From assembly GCA_964522845.1 (NCBI GenBank), contig CAZFZQ010000042.1, positions 1 to 7,416 on the forward strand: a DNA stretch of 7,416 bases, in the 5' to 3' direction. The stretch's first letter is position 1, and each line of letters begins with the position of its first letter. Positions 1 to 5,967 of this stretch are shown here, in pieces. The notes below the pieces were generated by a model. That model searched no databases and was not told the origin of the DNA. It saw only the letters and a program-made list of their open reading frames with translations. The translations under genes and the position numbers were made by a program. Source of the DNA: CAZFZQ01 sp964522845 (lineage in GTDB: Bacteria > Patescibacteriota > Patescibacteriia > GCA-002772895).

Positions 1-2
1 TC

Positions 3-1043
3 CATCTTGTGTTCGCGGCCGCCGCGATTCTTCTTTTTGCCGGAGCCGGCTGCATCACCATCGGCGCGCCCGCGGCGCAAGGCAATGACGGCGGCGTTTG
101 GAAGAGCATTAATAATGGAACAGACTTTGCGCAATCTAATTTGGCGCCCACGCCACAGGGCGTGGGAAATATTAACGGGATTAGCATATTAGACCTTGTA
201 TTTGACCCGCAAGATAACAAAGCAATCTATATGGCTTCGGCCGGCAGCGGACTATTTTATACTTGGGATGGCGCGCAGTCATGGAAATATGTTGACGGGC
301 TGGGCATGGGCTCAATTAATTCCGTGGCCATTGATTTCAAGTATAAATGTACGCTTTATACGGCCATGCAAAATAAAGTTTGGAAAAGTATTGATTGCGC
401 CCGGAGCTGGAAAAGCCAATATTTTGATACGCGCGGCGACGTTTCTGTCAGCGCCGTTGCCGTCGATCCGGCCAACAGCAACATCGTCTATGGCGGGCTT
501 TCCAAGGGGGATCTCATCAAAAGCACTGATGGCGGCGCCACCTGGAGCACCATTCACCGCTTCAATAACAAAATCAATAAAATCTTGATTCATCCGACAA
601 ATTCCAAAATGATTTTTGTGGCTATGCAGAATGATGGCTTATGGAAAAGCCGGGATGCGGGCGTGAATTGGACGGACTTGAGGCCCAAGATGGACAAATT
701 TTCCGGCACAAACGAGATATATGATTTTGATGTGGACAAAGACGCCAAAACAATGTACCTTACATCTATATACGGCATCATTGTTTCTGAGGATTTGGGC
801 GAGAGCTGGCGGAAAATTGATCTCTTGACGCCGCCCGGTTCCGTTCATATTTATTCCTTTGCCGTCAATCCTAACAAAGCGCAAGAAATTTATTATTCCA
901 CGGCCAGCACTTTTTATTCTTCGTTTGACGGTGGAAAAAATTGGTCCACGAAAAAATTGCCCACGAGCCGCGCCGGCACCGCGCTTTTGGTTGACCCCAA
1001 GAACCCTTCATTATTATATTTAGGAACGAGGAAATTCGAATAA
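3..1043 (+). CDS. Asp-box (BNR-like) beta-propeller exported protein, 5' partial
   Basis: The frame is open to the left edge. An in-frame GTG at 9 exists, but starting there would leave a signal peptide without a charged N-region, so the true start is probably upstream of the window. The visible N-terminus is a hydrophobic stretch (FAAAAILLFAGAGC) ending in a cysteine. This looks like the end of a signal peptide with a weak lipobox, suggesting an exported and possibly lipid-anchored protein. The rest is a series of Asp-box motifs of the S-x-D-x-G-x-x-W type: SIDCARSW, STDGGATW, SRDAGVNW, SEDLGESW and SFDGGKNW, plus degenerate copies near the N-terminus. These alternate with DPxNSxxxY-type strands such as DPANSNIVYGG and DPKNPSLLYLGT. 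This pattern is typical of sialidase/sortilin/Ycf48-like propellers, which bind proteins or glycans. No catalytic residues can be assigned, so the ligand and function are unknown. It is followed by about 80 nt of structured intergenic DNA before frr. Confidence 0.8.
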   Translation, partial: HLVFAAAAILLFAGAGCITIGAPAAQGNDGGVWKSINNGTDFAQSNLAPTPQGVGNINGISILDLVFDPQDNKAIYMASAGSGLFYTWDGAQSWKYVDGLGMGSINSVAIDFKYKCTLYTAMQNKVWKSIDCARSWKSQYFDTRGDVSVSAVAVDPANSNIVYGGLSKGDLIKSTDGGATWSTIHRFNNKINKILIHPTNSKMIFVAMQNDGLWKSRDAGVNWTDLRPKMDKFSGTNEIYDFDVDKDAKTMYLTSIYGIIVSEDLGESWRKIDLLTPPGSVHIYSFAVNPNKAQEIYYSTASTFYSSFDGGKNWSTKKLPTSRAGTALLVDPKNPSLLYLGTRKFE

Positions 1044-1057
1044 CAGAAAGTAGCCTG

Positions 1058-1122
1058 TTAGCTTCTTAGCTTATTAGGTAATTGCCTAATAAGCTAAAAT
1101 TGCTAAAAAGCTAAAAAGCTAA
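1058..1122. repeat. Inverted and tandem TTAGCTT / GCTAAAA repeats upstream of frr
   Basis: The intergenic DNA contains a perfect 13-bp inverted repeat: TTAGCTTATTAGG at 1066-1078 and CCTAATAAGCTAA at 1085-1097, separated by a 6-nt loop. Another TTAGCTT lies at 1058-1064. Downstream, GCTAAA-like units recur at 1093, 1102, 1110 and 1118, spaced 8-9 nt apart, up to the frr start codon. The stem is AT-rich and no T-tract follows on either strand, so it is not a canonical intrinsic terminator. It may act as a transcript-end stem, as a structure near the frr start, or as a simple-sequence repeat. Confidence 0.75.
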
Positions 1123-1124
1123 TT

Positions 1125-1673
1125 ATGGATTTAAACATGTACAAGGGGGAGTTTGATAAAGTTTTTGATTTTTTGAAAGGGGAGCTGGCCGGACTTCGCA
1201 CCGGACGCGCCAACGCCGCCATGGTGGACGGTATTTTAGTTGACGCATATGGCAGTAAAATGGCGCTAAAAGGCGTAGCTTCCATTAATGTACCTGACTC
1301 GCGCACGATTGTGGTTGACCCGTGGGACAAGTCGCTGGTAAAAGAAGTGGAAAAAGCCATCCGCGATTCCGGCAAAGGATTAAATCCTACAAACGAAGGC
1401 AATTTTTTGCGTATCACCATTCCGGCACTGACTGAAGAATCTCGTAAAGCCCTGACCAAAGTTGTTGGTGAAAAAGCCGAAGAAGCAAAAATCCGCATGC
1501 GCCATCTGCGTGAAACTATCAAAGACGACATTTTGGAGGCGGAAAAAATCAACGAAATCGCAGAAGACGAAAGATTTAAATTGCAAGAAGACTTGGATAA
1601 AAAAGTTTCCGACTTGAACGCTGTTGTCCGCGAAATCGCTGCGGAAAAGGAGAAAGAAATAATGACCGTATAA
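1125..1673 (+). CDS. frr: Ribosome recycling factor (RRF)
   Basis: RRF works with EF-G in the cytoplasm to split post-termination ribosomes into subunits. The 182-aa product is close to the usual length of about 185 aa. The family signature LRTGRAN is at residues 24-30, followed by the beta-rich domain II, with DSRTIVVDPWDKSLVKEVEKAI matching the conserved hydrophobic/PWD region. IPALTEESRK at about 99-108 leads into the long helices that pack into the three-helix domain I. The basic patch in IRMRHLRE corresponds to the ribosome-contacting arginines of the family. The start at 1125 gives the expected N-terminus; a second in-frame ATG lies four codons later. No Shine-Dalgarno sequence is visible, because the upstream DNA is the GCTAAAA repeat. 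The gene stands alone between two repeat-bearing intergenic regions, upstream of glyS. Confidence 0.97.
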   Translation: MDLNMYKGEFDKVFDFLKGELAGLRTGRANAAMVDGILVDAYGSKMALKGVASINVPDSRTIVVDPWDKSLVKEVEKAIRDSGKGLNPTNEGNFLRITIPALTEESRKALTKVVGEKAEEAKIRMRHLRETIKDDILEAEKINEIAEDERFKLQEDLDKKVSDLNAVVREIAAEKEKEIMTV

Positions 1674-1680
1674 TTCCACT

Positions 1681-1738
1681 TGTCATTCCCGCGAAGGCTC
1701 GCCTCGCCGAAGCTTTGGCGAAGCGGGCGGGAATCCAG
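1681..1738. repeat. REP-like GC-rich palindrome between frr and glyS
   Basis: An imperfect palindrome is bounded by ATTCCCGC (1685-1692) and its exact complement GCGGGAAT (1727-1734). An inner hairpin pairs CGCC (1705-1708) with GGCG (1717-1720), extended by G-T and A-T pairs. The outer TCATTCCCGC...GCGGGAATCCA form resembles dispersed REP/RAYT-type elements found in many bacteria. The stem starts 8 nt after the frr stop but has no T-tract, so its role could be 3'-end protection or transcript attenuation, or it could be a passive mobile repeat. It is much more GC-rich than the adjacent DNA. Confidence 0.7.
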
Positions 1739-1761
1739 TATTTTAATTTATATATTTAAAT

Positions 1762-3099
1762 ATGGAAGTAACAATGGAAAAAATAATTTCATTATGTAAA
1801 CGACGCGGTTTTATTTTCCCCGGTTCGGAGATTTATGGCGGGATGGCTGGTATTTATGATTACGGGCCGACGGGCGTTGAATTAAAAATGAATATCAAAG
1901 AGCAGTGGCGGCAAGAAATGTTCCGGCGCCACGAGCATATTTTTGAAGTGGACAGCAGTATTTTGATGCAGAGAAAGGTCTGGGAAGCTTCCGGGCACAC
2001 CGCGGCAGGTTTTACAGATCCCTTGCAAGAATGCAAAAAATGCCACCATCGTTTTCGCGCCGATCATCTGGCTGAAGAAGGTATTAAAAAATGTCCGGAT
2101 TGCGGCGGAGAATTGACAGAGGCAAAGAAATTTAATTTGCTGGTGGAAACGCATTTGGGGCCGGTACAGGATGAATCGTCCCTCACTTATTTGCGCGGCG
2201 AAACAACGCAGGGGATTTATGTAAATTACGCTAATGTAAAAACATCAATGCGCGCGTCGCTTCCTTTTGGCATCGGGCAGGTTGGCAAAGCGTTCCGCAA
2301 CGAAATCACGCCCGGTCACTTCACCTATCGTTTGAGGGAATTTGAACAAATGGAACAGCAGTATTTTGTGCATCCTGATGACGCGCCAAAATATTTCAAA
2401 TATTGGAAAACGGAACGGATGAACTGGTATCTTAATTTGGGGATCAATAAGAAAAATTTGCGTTTCCGTTCGCACGCGAAAGATGAGCTGGCCCACTATG
2501 CCCGGGAGGCGGAGGATATTGAGTATAAATTCCCTTTCGGCTGGCACGAAATTGAAGGCATTCATAATCGCGGCGACTGGGATTTGTCGCGCCACAGCAA
2601 ATTTTCGGGGCAGGATTTGTCAGAAGTTGATCATAAAACCGGAAAGAAATTTTATCCGTTTATTATTGAAACATCAGCCGGCGCCGACCGCGCTACGTTG
2701 GCATTTTTGGCAGATGCTTACACAGAGATAGCCGGCGGCCGCACCACAACTACCGAAAGCACAAAAGATGTGGAGATGGTATTAAAATTGGACAAACGGC
2801 TGGCTTCGTATAAAGTCGCGGTTTTGCCGTTGTCTAAAAAAGAGCCGCTCGCCGCCCTTGCCCAAGAAATTTATAGAGAATTGAGGATGTCCGACATTGT
2901 TACGGATTACGACGAAACGCAATCAATCGGCAAACGCTACCGCCGGCAGGACGAAATCGGCACGCCTTATTGCGTTACAGTTGATTTTGATTCACTGGAA
3001 GACAGGAAAGTGACTGTTAGAGATAGAGATGATATGAAACAGGAGAGGGTGAAGATTGGGGAGTTGAAAGAGTATTTAAAAGAAAAATTGACCTCTTGA
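1762..3099 (+). CDS. glyS: Glycyl-tRNA synthetase, single-chain (alpha2) class II
   Basis: The enzyme charges tRNA-Gly with glycine using ATP. At 445 aa it has the usual length and order of the homodimeric bacterial GlyRS. The N-terminal signature GFIFPGSEIYGG leads into DYGPTGVELK. A zinc-ribbon-like insert has cysteines at 91/94 and 111/114. Motif 2 starts at FRNE (178-181) and runs to REFEQMEQQYF. The glycine pocket region reads EIEGIHNRGDWDLSRH, and motif 3 is ETSAGADRATLAFL (E303, R310). The C-terminal third is the anticodon-binding domain, ending KVTVRDRDDMKQERVKI. A second in-frame ATG at 1774 has a GGAAG sequence a few bases upstream and also gives a family-like N-terminus, so the true start may be there. 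The tail reads DRDD where the family usually has DRDT. A second, decayed copy of this gene's 3' end lies at about 5725-5950. The stop codon overlaps the -35 element of the next promoter. Confidence 0.97.
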   Translation: MEVTMEKIISLCKRRGFIFPGSEIYGGMAGIYDYGPTGVELKMNIKEQWRQEMFRRHEHIFEVDSSILMQRKVWEASGHTAAGFTDPLQECKKCHHRFRADHLAEEGIKKCPDCGGELTEAKKFNLLVETHLGPVQDESSLTYLRGETTQGIYVNYANVKTSMRASLPFGIGQVGKAFRNEITPGHFTYRLREFEQMEQQYFVHPDDAPKYFKYWKTERMNWYLNLGINKKNLRFRSHAKDELAHYAREAEDIEYKFPFGWHEIEGIHNRGDWDLSRHSKFSGQDLSEVDHKTGKKFYPFIIETSAGADRATLAFLADAYTEIAGGRTTTTESTKDVEMVLKLDKRLASYKVAVLPLSKKEPLAALAQEIYRELRMSDIVTDYDETQSIGKRYRRQDEIGTPYCVTVDFDSLEDRKVTVRDRDDMKQERVKIGELKEYLKEKLTS

Positions 3100-3124
3100 C
3101 AGCATATCATATATGATATATAAT
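3096..3124 (+). promoter_or_regulatory. Consensus sigma70-type promoter at the start of the toxin-antitoxin operon
   Basis: TTGACA (3096-3101) and TATAAT (3119-3124) are both perfect consensus hexamers with an ideal 17-bp spacer. The -35 element overlaps the glyS stop codon. A second, weaker arrangement overlaps it: TTGACC at 3088-3093, an 18-bp spacer, and TATGAT at 3112-3117. The expected transcription start, around 3131, is downstream of the only good toxin start codon at 3113. The promoter might therefore serve the antitoxin rather than the full toxin. Confidence 0.7.
3104..3119. promoter_or_regulatory. 16-bp perfect palindrome, likely autoregulatory operator
   Basis: ATATCATATATGATAT is its own reverse complement and fills almost the whole spacer between the -35 and -10 hexamers. 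Toxin-antitoxin operons of the HigBA type are commonly repressed by the HTH antitoxin binding a palindrome over the promoter. This is the natural candidate site for the XRE-family protein encoded at 3480-3788. Binding here is inferred from position and symmetry only. AT-rich DNA yields chance palindromes, but 16 bp exactly within a consensus promoter is unlikely to be accidental. Confidence 0.65.
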
Positions 3125-3505
3125 GAAAGTGAATATAAAGTAGTATACTTTAAAAAGTTTGATACGGACGAGGTTCCCGTGAAAACGTATATTAAGAATC
3201 TGCATAGAAAAGAAAGAGCAAAAATTCGTAAATACATAGAATATTTAAGACAAAGCAATGGTTATTTGGATGAGCCGTATTCGAGGCACATTAGAGGAAA
3301 AATCAGAGAGTTGCGGGTAGATTTTGCCAAGAACAGACATAGAATTTTTTATTTTACTTTTGTAGGCAAAAATATAATTTTATTGCATGCATTTTTGAAG
3401 AAAACCGTCAAAACACCTGAGACGGAAATCGAAAAAGCGGAAGTCAATTACAACCAAGTTATAATTAATAAAAAATCCTATGAAGAATACAAAGAAAAAA
3501 TATAA
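3113..3505 (+). CDS. higB: HigB/RelE-superfamily toxin (phage Gp49-like)
   Basis: The 130-aa protein follows the Gp49-like HigB pattern. It has a first beta strand EYKVVYFKK, then PVKTYIKNLHRKERAKIRKYIEYL as the two-helix segment. Next come the strands KIRELRVDF (about 63-71) and RHRIFYFTF (about 76-83), and IILLHAFLKKTVKTPETEIEKA (from about 88), the family's hallmark LLHaFxKKtxktPxxEIekA ending. Members are ribosome-dependent mRNA interferases; the basic residues around REL, RHR and LKK would supply the RNA-cleaving surface. The only methionine in the frame is the ATG at 3113, which sits inside the palindrome and promoter spacer, 13 nt after the glyS stop and without a Shine-Dalgarno sequence. 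The toxin-first order and 26-nt overlap with the HTH gene downstream fit a HigBA operon. The C-terminal extension of about 20 aa is lysine/tyrosine-rich. The symbol is by family; activity is not shown. Confidence 0.87.
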   Translation: MIYNESEYKVVYFKKFDTDEVPVKTYIKNLHRKERAKIRKYIEYLRQSNGYLDEPYSRHIRGKIRELRVDFAKNRHRIFYFTFVGKNIILLHAFLKKTVKTPETEIEKAEVNYNQVIINKKSYEEYKEKI

Positions 3506-3788
3506 TACAGAAGGCATGAGTTTTGCGAAAGATTTGCAAGAAGAACTAAAAGATCCAAAATTCAAAAAATATTATGATGAATATGGCAAGCAGTTAGAGA
3601 TTGCTTATACGATTTTGCAATTGCGTAAAAAAGAGGGTATTTCCCAGGCGGAATTAGCTAAAAAAATCGGAACAAAGCAGAGCAACGTGGCCCGGATAGA
3701 GGCGGGAGAACAAAATTTGACCACTGAAATGCTTCAAAAAATCGCCACAGCATTAAATCGCAGCCTCAAGATAGAATTCGCGAAATAA
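3480..3788 (+). CDS. higA: HigA-type XRE-family antitoxin
   Basis: The 102-aa protein has a short N-terminal segment (SFAKDLQEELKDPKFKKYYDEY) typical of antitoxins that wrap the cognate toxin. An XRE/HTH_3 domain follows at about residues 45-100, with helix-turn-helix ISQAELAKKIGTKQSNVARIEAG (about 54-76) and the closing LQKIATALNRSLKIEF. It should neutralise the upstream toxin and repress the operon through the palindrome at 3104-3119. The ATG at 3480 overlaps the toxin gene by 26 nt. An alternative in-frame ATG at 3516 would place the start 10 nt past the toxin stop and still keep the whole toxin-wrapping segment. Neither start has a well-placed Shine-Dalgarno sequence. Confidence 0.88.
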   Translation: MKNTKKKYNTEGMSFAKDLQEELKDPKFKKYYDEYGKQLEIAYTILQLRKKEGISQAELAKKIGTKQSNVARIEAGEQNLTTEMLQKIATALNRSLKIEFAK

Positions 3789-3798
3789 AACGTCACTT

Positions 3799-4002
3799 AT
3801 GCGGCCGCAAATAAAAAAATCACTTTTTGAACAAATGATTAACGAACTTATGCCGGAAGTTGAATTTGTTGATTGTACACCAACTGATGAAAAGAATATT
3901 GCCGGCGGGGCAAGGAAAAAATTGGAAGCGCGCCTCGGCCGTTCCGTAGTGTCCAAGAAAAATTTTTTGAAAAATCCGGAAAATAAAAAGCGATTAGAAT
4001 AG
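3799..4002 (+). CDS. Small hypothetical protein (67 aa)
   Basis: This short ORF begins 10 nt after the antitoxin stop and ends 7 nt before the next gene, so it is probably part of the same transcript. The acidic N-terminal half (FEQMINELMPEVEFVDCTP) is followed by GGARKKLEARLGRSVVSKKNFL. From memory, this second part resembles the short AGxARxxxExxxGxxVVSxxNFL segment of phage antirepressor/DinD-like (BRO-related) proteins. If so, it is a stand-alone or left-over C-terminal module rather than a full protein. It has no signal peptide or membrane segment and one cysteine. The tight spacing on both sides supports it being real; the function is unknown. Confidence 0.55.
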   Translation: MRPQIKKSLFEQMINELMPEVEFVDCTPTDEKNIAGGARKKLEARLGRSVVSKKNFLKNPENKKRLE

Positions 4003-4009
4003 TTTTTTT

Positions 4010-4981
4010 ATGTTGAAATCTATCCAATTAAAACTCTCGAAAATAAAATACAGCGGCGACTCTATTGGCGATGACATCCGTGTAGAAATTGAAGTACTTG
4101 GAAAACTTTTGCGCGTTGATAAGAGAATCAAGGCCGGCACGACAGCGGAAATAAATAATAAAGAAATTGGGATATTTGAGACCAACCAAGGATCATTTCA
4201 AGCCGATATTCAGATTACCATCATTGAAAAGGATATGCTGTTTAATGATATCGGCAGTACGAAGGGCGGTGTAAAAGTTAACACTGCCGTCGCTAAAGTA
4301 CAACAATTTGTTTTTGAAGTCCAGGTAAAAGAAAATCGTTCTATATTGAGCAGATTATTTTGGGGAAAAAGAACAGCGATTTTTGAGGCGACTTTGGAGG
4401 CGCATGTAGGCGAAATCGAACGGTATACGCCGGATACAGAAGATGGTTGGCTTATAGCGCAAACCGATCAGGGTGAATGGGTCTCATTGCCGGCGTATAT
4501 TAGGGTGTATCCAAAATCTATTAAAAACGGTCGTGAATATTTTCTTCCGTCTGAAGGAACATATCTTGATAAATTATTATCAATACCGTTAAAAAATGAC
4601 AATTACTCATATCTGATATCTGATGTTAAACATGAATCGATGATTAGCGCTACATATTCAATTTTTGGAAAAGTTTTTACGCTTAATGGAAAGAAGTATA
4701 AGGCGATAGATTATCCCGAAGCTCCTTGGAAGAAGGGAATATATAATATTGGAATTCCGGATTATCCCCACGGAAGCAATAATGCTTATACCGAAGCAAT
4801 TAAACAAAAAGTATGGTTTCCGATAGATTTTGAAAATGCAAGGTATTTGCATGTGGGCGCGAGATCGGCCGGATGCATGACAATTATAGAGACCACGAGA
4901 TGGATGGGAATATACAACGCGCTTATTAAAGCGCGTAAGGGTGATTTCAAAAATGTTGGCGTACTAAAAGTTATTGATTGA
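4010..4981 (+). CDS. L,D-transpeptidase-like protein with N-terminal beta-rich domains
   Basis: The 323-aa protein has no signal peptide or membrane segment. Residues 1 to about 100 are beta-rich, possibly C2-like (KIKYSGDSIGDDIRVEIEVLG), and a second beta-rich region covers about 105-215. The C-terminal part (about 225-323) contains IPDYPHG (H254), then WFPIDFENARYLHVGARSAGCMTI with H281, G283, S286, G288 and C289, followed by a WMGIYNALIKAR helix. The H-x-G...S-x-G-C arrangement matches the active site of YkuD-type L,D-transpeptidases and related cell-wall enzymes. C289 is the only cysteine in the protein, which supports a nucleophile role. Members cross-link or cleave peptidoglycan stems, but lack of an export signal means either non-classical delivery or an intracellular role. 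The start at 4010 follows a T-run and lacks a Shine-Dalgarno sequence. The next gene begins 5 nt after its stop, suggesting the two products act together. Confidence 0.68.
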   Translation: MLKSIQLKLSKIKYSGDSIGDDIRVEIEVLGKLLRVDKRIKAGTTAEINNKEIGIFETNQGSFQADIQITIIEKDMLFNDIGSTKGGVKVNTAVAKVQQFVFEVQVKENRSILSRLFWGKRTAIFEATLEAHVGEIERYTPDTEDGWLIAQTDQGEWVSLPAYIRVYPKSIKNGREYFLPSEGTYLDKLLSIPLKNDNYSYLISDVKHESMISATYSIFGKVFTLNGKKYKAIDYPEAPWKKGIYNIGIPDYPHGSNNAYTEAIKQKVWFPIDFENARYLHVGARSAGCMTIIETTRWMGIYNALIKARKGDFKNVGVLKVID

Positions 4982-4986
4982 CGCCT

Positions 4987-5724
4987 ATGTCTAAAAAATT
5001 TTTTATTATTGCGGCGGTTATAATGGTAATAGTTATTTTAGGAGGTTTATTTTATTGGTTTAAGCAGGATAATGGTGAGATTGCGATTGACGACGCGGCC
5101 ATTCTTGCTCAGCCAATTATAAGATGGCAAGAAATAATCGTTACAGAATCTAAACCAAAAATGGCTATGCGCATAAATTTACCAAGAATAATTATTGGCA
5201 ATAGCTATAGCTTGTATAGCGAAATCAATAAAGCAATAACACAACACATTGAATCGCTTAAAAGTGATTTTATATCCGCCGCGACTACGGCGGCGGAAGA
5301 CAATGGGGAGACAAATATCTTAAATATTGAAACCGAGGTACTGCTTGCCACCCCGAGATTAATTTCACTTGCTTTTACATCGACCGAAAGATTTGCCGGT
5401 ATCAACAATAGCGAACCGGAACGAACATTTATGGTTTTTGATCTTGTAAACAACAATGCTATGATCGAAGGCAATGAAATGTTTCGCGATGATATAGCGT
5501 GGTCAAGAGCGGTAAAAATGATGAAAAATTATTTACTCGCCGATTACCAAGGAGACCCGAGTTGCGATTTGCTTTTTGCCCCAAAACAGAATGGTTTTAA
5601 GGCGTCTTGTATCGGTGTTGATTGGAGCCGCGGAGGGAAACATCTGTCTATCACAGGAGACATTTCAATGTCTATGATTCAAGAATTTCTCGCTCCATCG
5701 GTGTTGTCTGATATTATTCAATGA
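4987..5724 (+). CDS. Membrane-anchored PdaC/RsiV-like (DUF4163/DUF3298-type) protein
   Basis: The ATG at 4987 gives 245 aa; a TTG three codons earlier at 4978 would overlap the upstream stop and is less likely. Residues 1-4 (MSKK) are followed by one transmembrane helix at about 5-24, then a long extracytoplasmic domain, so the topology is N-in/C-out. The segment LPRIIIGNSYSLYSEINKAITQHI, the later RLISLAFTSTERFAG and the strand FMVFDLVNNNAMIEGNEMF follow the layout of PdaC/RsiV-type domains: a LN-x-I helix, an ISV-F-x-x-Y strand, then a tG-x-x-l-x-L-x-dLF turn. The family's GGAH motif is absent. The only two cysteines (C193, C208) could form a disulfide outside the membrane. RsiV-type domains bind lysozyme, so a partner or inhibitor of the transpeptidase-like enzyme encoded 5 nt upstream is plausible, but that is inference. 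A decayed glyS tail follows directly. Confidence 0.62.
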   Translation: MSKKFFIIAAVIMVIVILGGLFYWFKQDNGEIAIDDAAILAQPIIRWQEIIVTESKPKMAMRINLPRIIIGNSYSLYSEINKAITQHIESLKSDFISAATTAAEDNGETNILNIETEVLLATPRLISLAFTSTERFAGINNSEPERTFMVFDLVNNNAMIEGNEMFRDDIAWSRAVKMMKNYLLADYQGDPSCDLLFAPKQNGFKASCIGVDWSRGGKHLSITGDISMSMIQEFLAPSVLSDIIQ

Positions 5725-5950
5725 ATTGGGGTATTTCCGCTGTCAGGATAAAATCGGCACGCCCTATTGCGCCTGCCCCGCGACTTGTCCCGCGAAGCTC
5801 TTTGAGCGAAGTGGGAAGCCTTGCCGTGCTGCTCCATAGTCTTGTGCGGAGGACGGGCGAAGTGGGGTGACAGTTCGCGATAGAGACACGATGAAGCAGG
5901 AGAGGGTGAAAATTGAGAAATTGAAAGAGTATTTGAAAGAAAAATTTTAA
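5725..5950 (+). pseudogene. glyS: Decayed duplicate of the glyS 3' end
   Basis: Two blocks match the live glyS. First, 5738-5771 aligns with 2941-2974 (29 of 34 bases by hand), encoding RCQDKIGTPYC against RRQDEIGTPYC; weaker similarity may reach back to about 5724. Second, 5867-5947 aligns without gaps to 3010-3090 (67 of 81 bases), encoding VTVRDRDTMKQERVKIEKLK and on to a TAA at 5948-5950. About 75 bp of GC-rich palindromic DNA replaces the coding sequence between the blocks and brings a frameshift and an in-frame stop. The fragment lacks the catalytic domain and cannot be a functional synthetase. It keeps the family-typical DRDT where the live copy has DRDD. It marks the right boundary of the accessory block. 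Confidence 0.88.
5772..5846. repeat. REP-like palindromic insert within the glyS remnant
   Basis: GC-rich sequence with no counterpart in the live glyS sits between the two glyS-like blocks. It contains an imperfect hairpin around 5786-5818. CTCG-type pairs close a TTT loop, a symmetrical GAA/GAA internal loop follows, and then CCCGC pairs with GTGGG. The word TCCCGCGAAG at 5788-5797 also occurs in the frr-glyS palindrome (1687-1696). The element is probably a REP/MITE-like repeat of the same broad class; the exact ends are uncertain. Confidence 0.6.
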
Positions 5951-5967
5951 TATTAACTTTGAAAAAT

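Noticed and set aside
196..588. 130-aa ORF on the plus strand in another frame
   Set aside because: It overlaps the Asp-box propeller gene, whose regular repeats show which frame is coding.
1103..1552. 149-aa ORF on the minus strand
   Set aside because: It is fully antisense to frr, whose protein is a clear family match; the minus-strand translation is serine-rich and resembles nothing, as expected of a shadow frame.
2281..2360. Apparent loss of an arginine in GlyRS motif 2 (TPGHF rather than TPRNF)
   Set aside because: As I recall, TPGNF is normal in Bacillus-type GlyRS; the essential motif 2 arginines and REFEQMEQ are present.
3123..3143. Six-codon leader ORF (ATG at 3123, TAG at 3141) overlapping the toxin start
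   Set aside because: Too short to support, its ATG overlaps the -10 hexamer, and it has no ribosome binding site.
3953..4009. T-runs near the end of the 67-aa ORF as a possible intrinsic terminator
   Set aside because: There is no GC-rich stem before either T-run, and the next gene starts immediately after.
4978..4986. TTG start for the membrane protein overlapping the upstream stop codon
   Set aside because: The ATG at 4987 gives a normal basic N-region (MSKK) directly before the transmembrane helix; the TTG adds only three residues.
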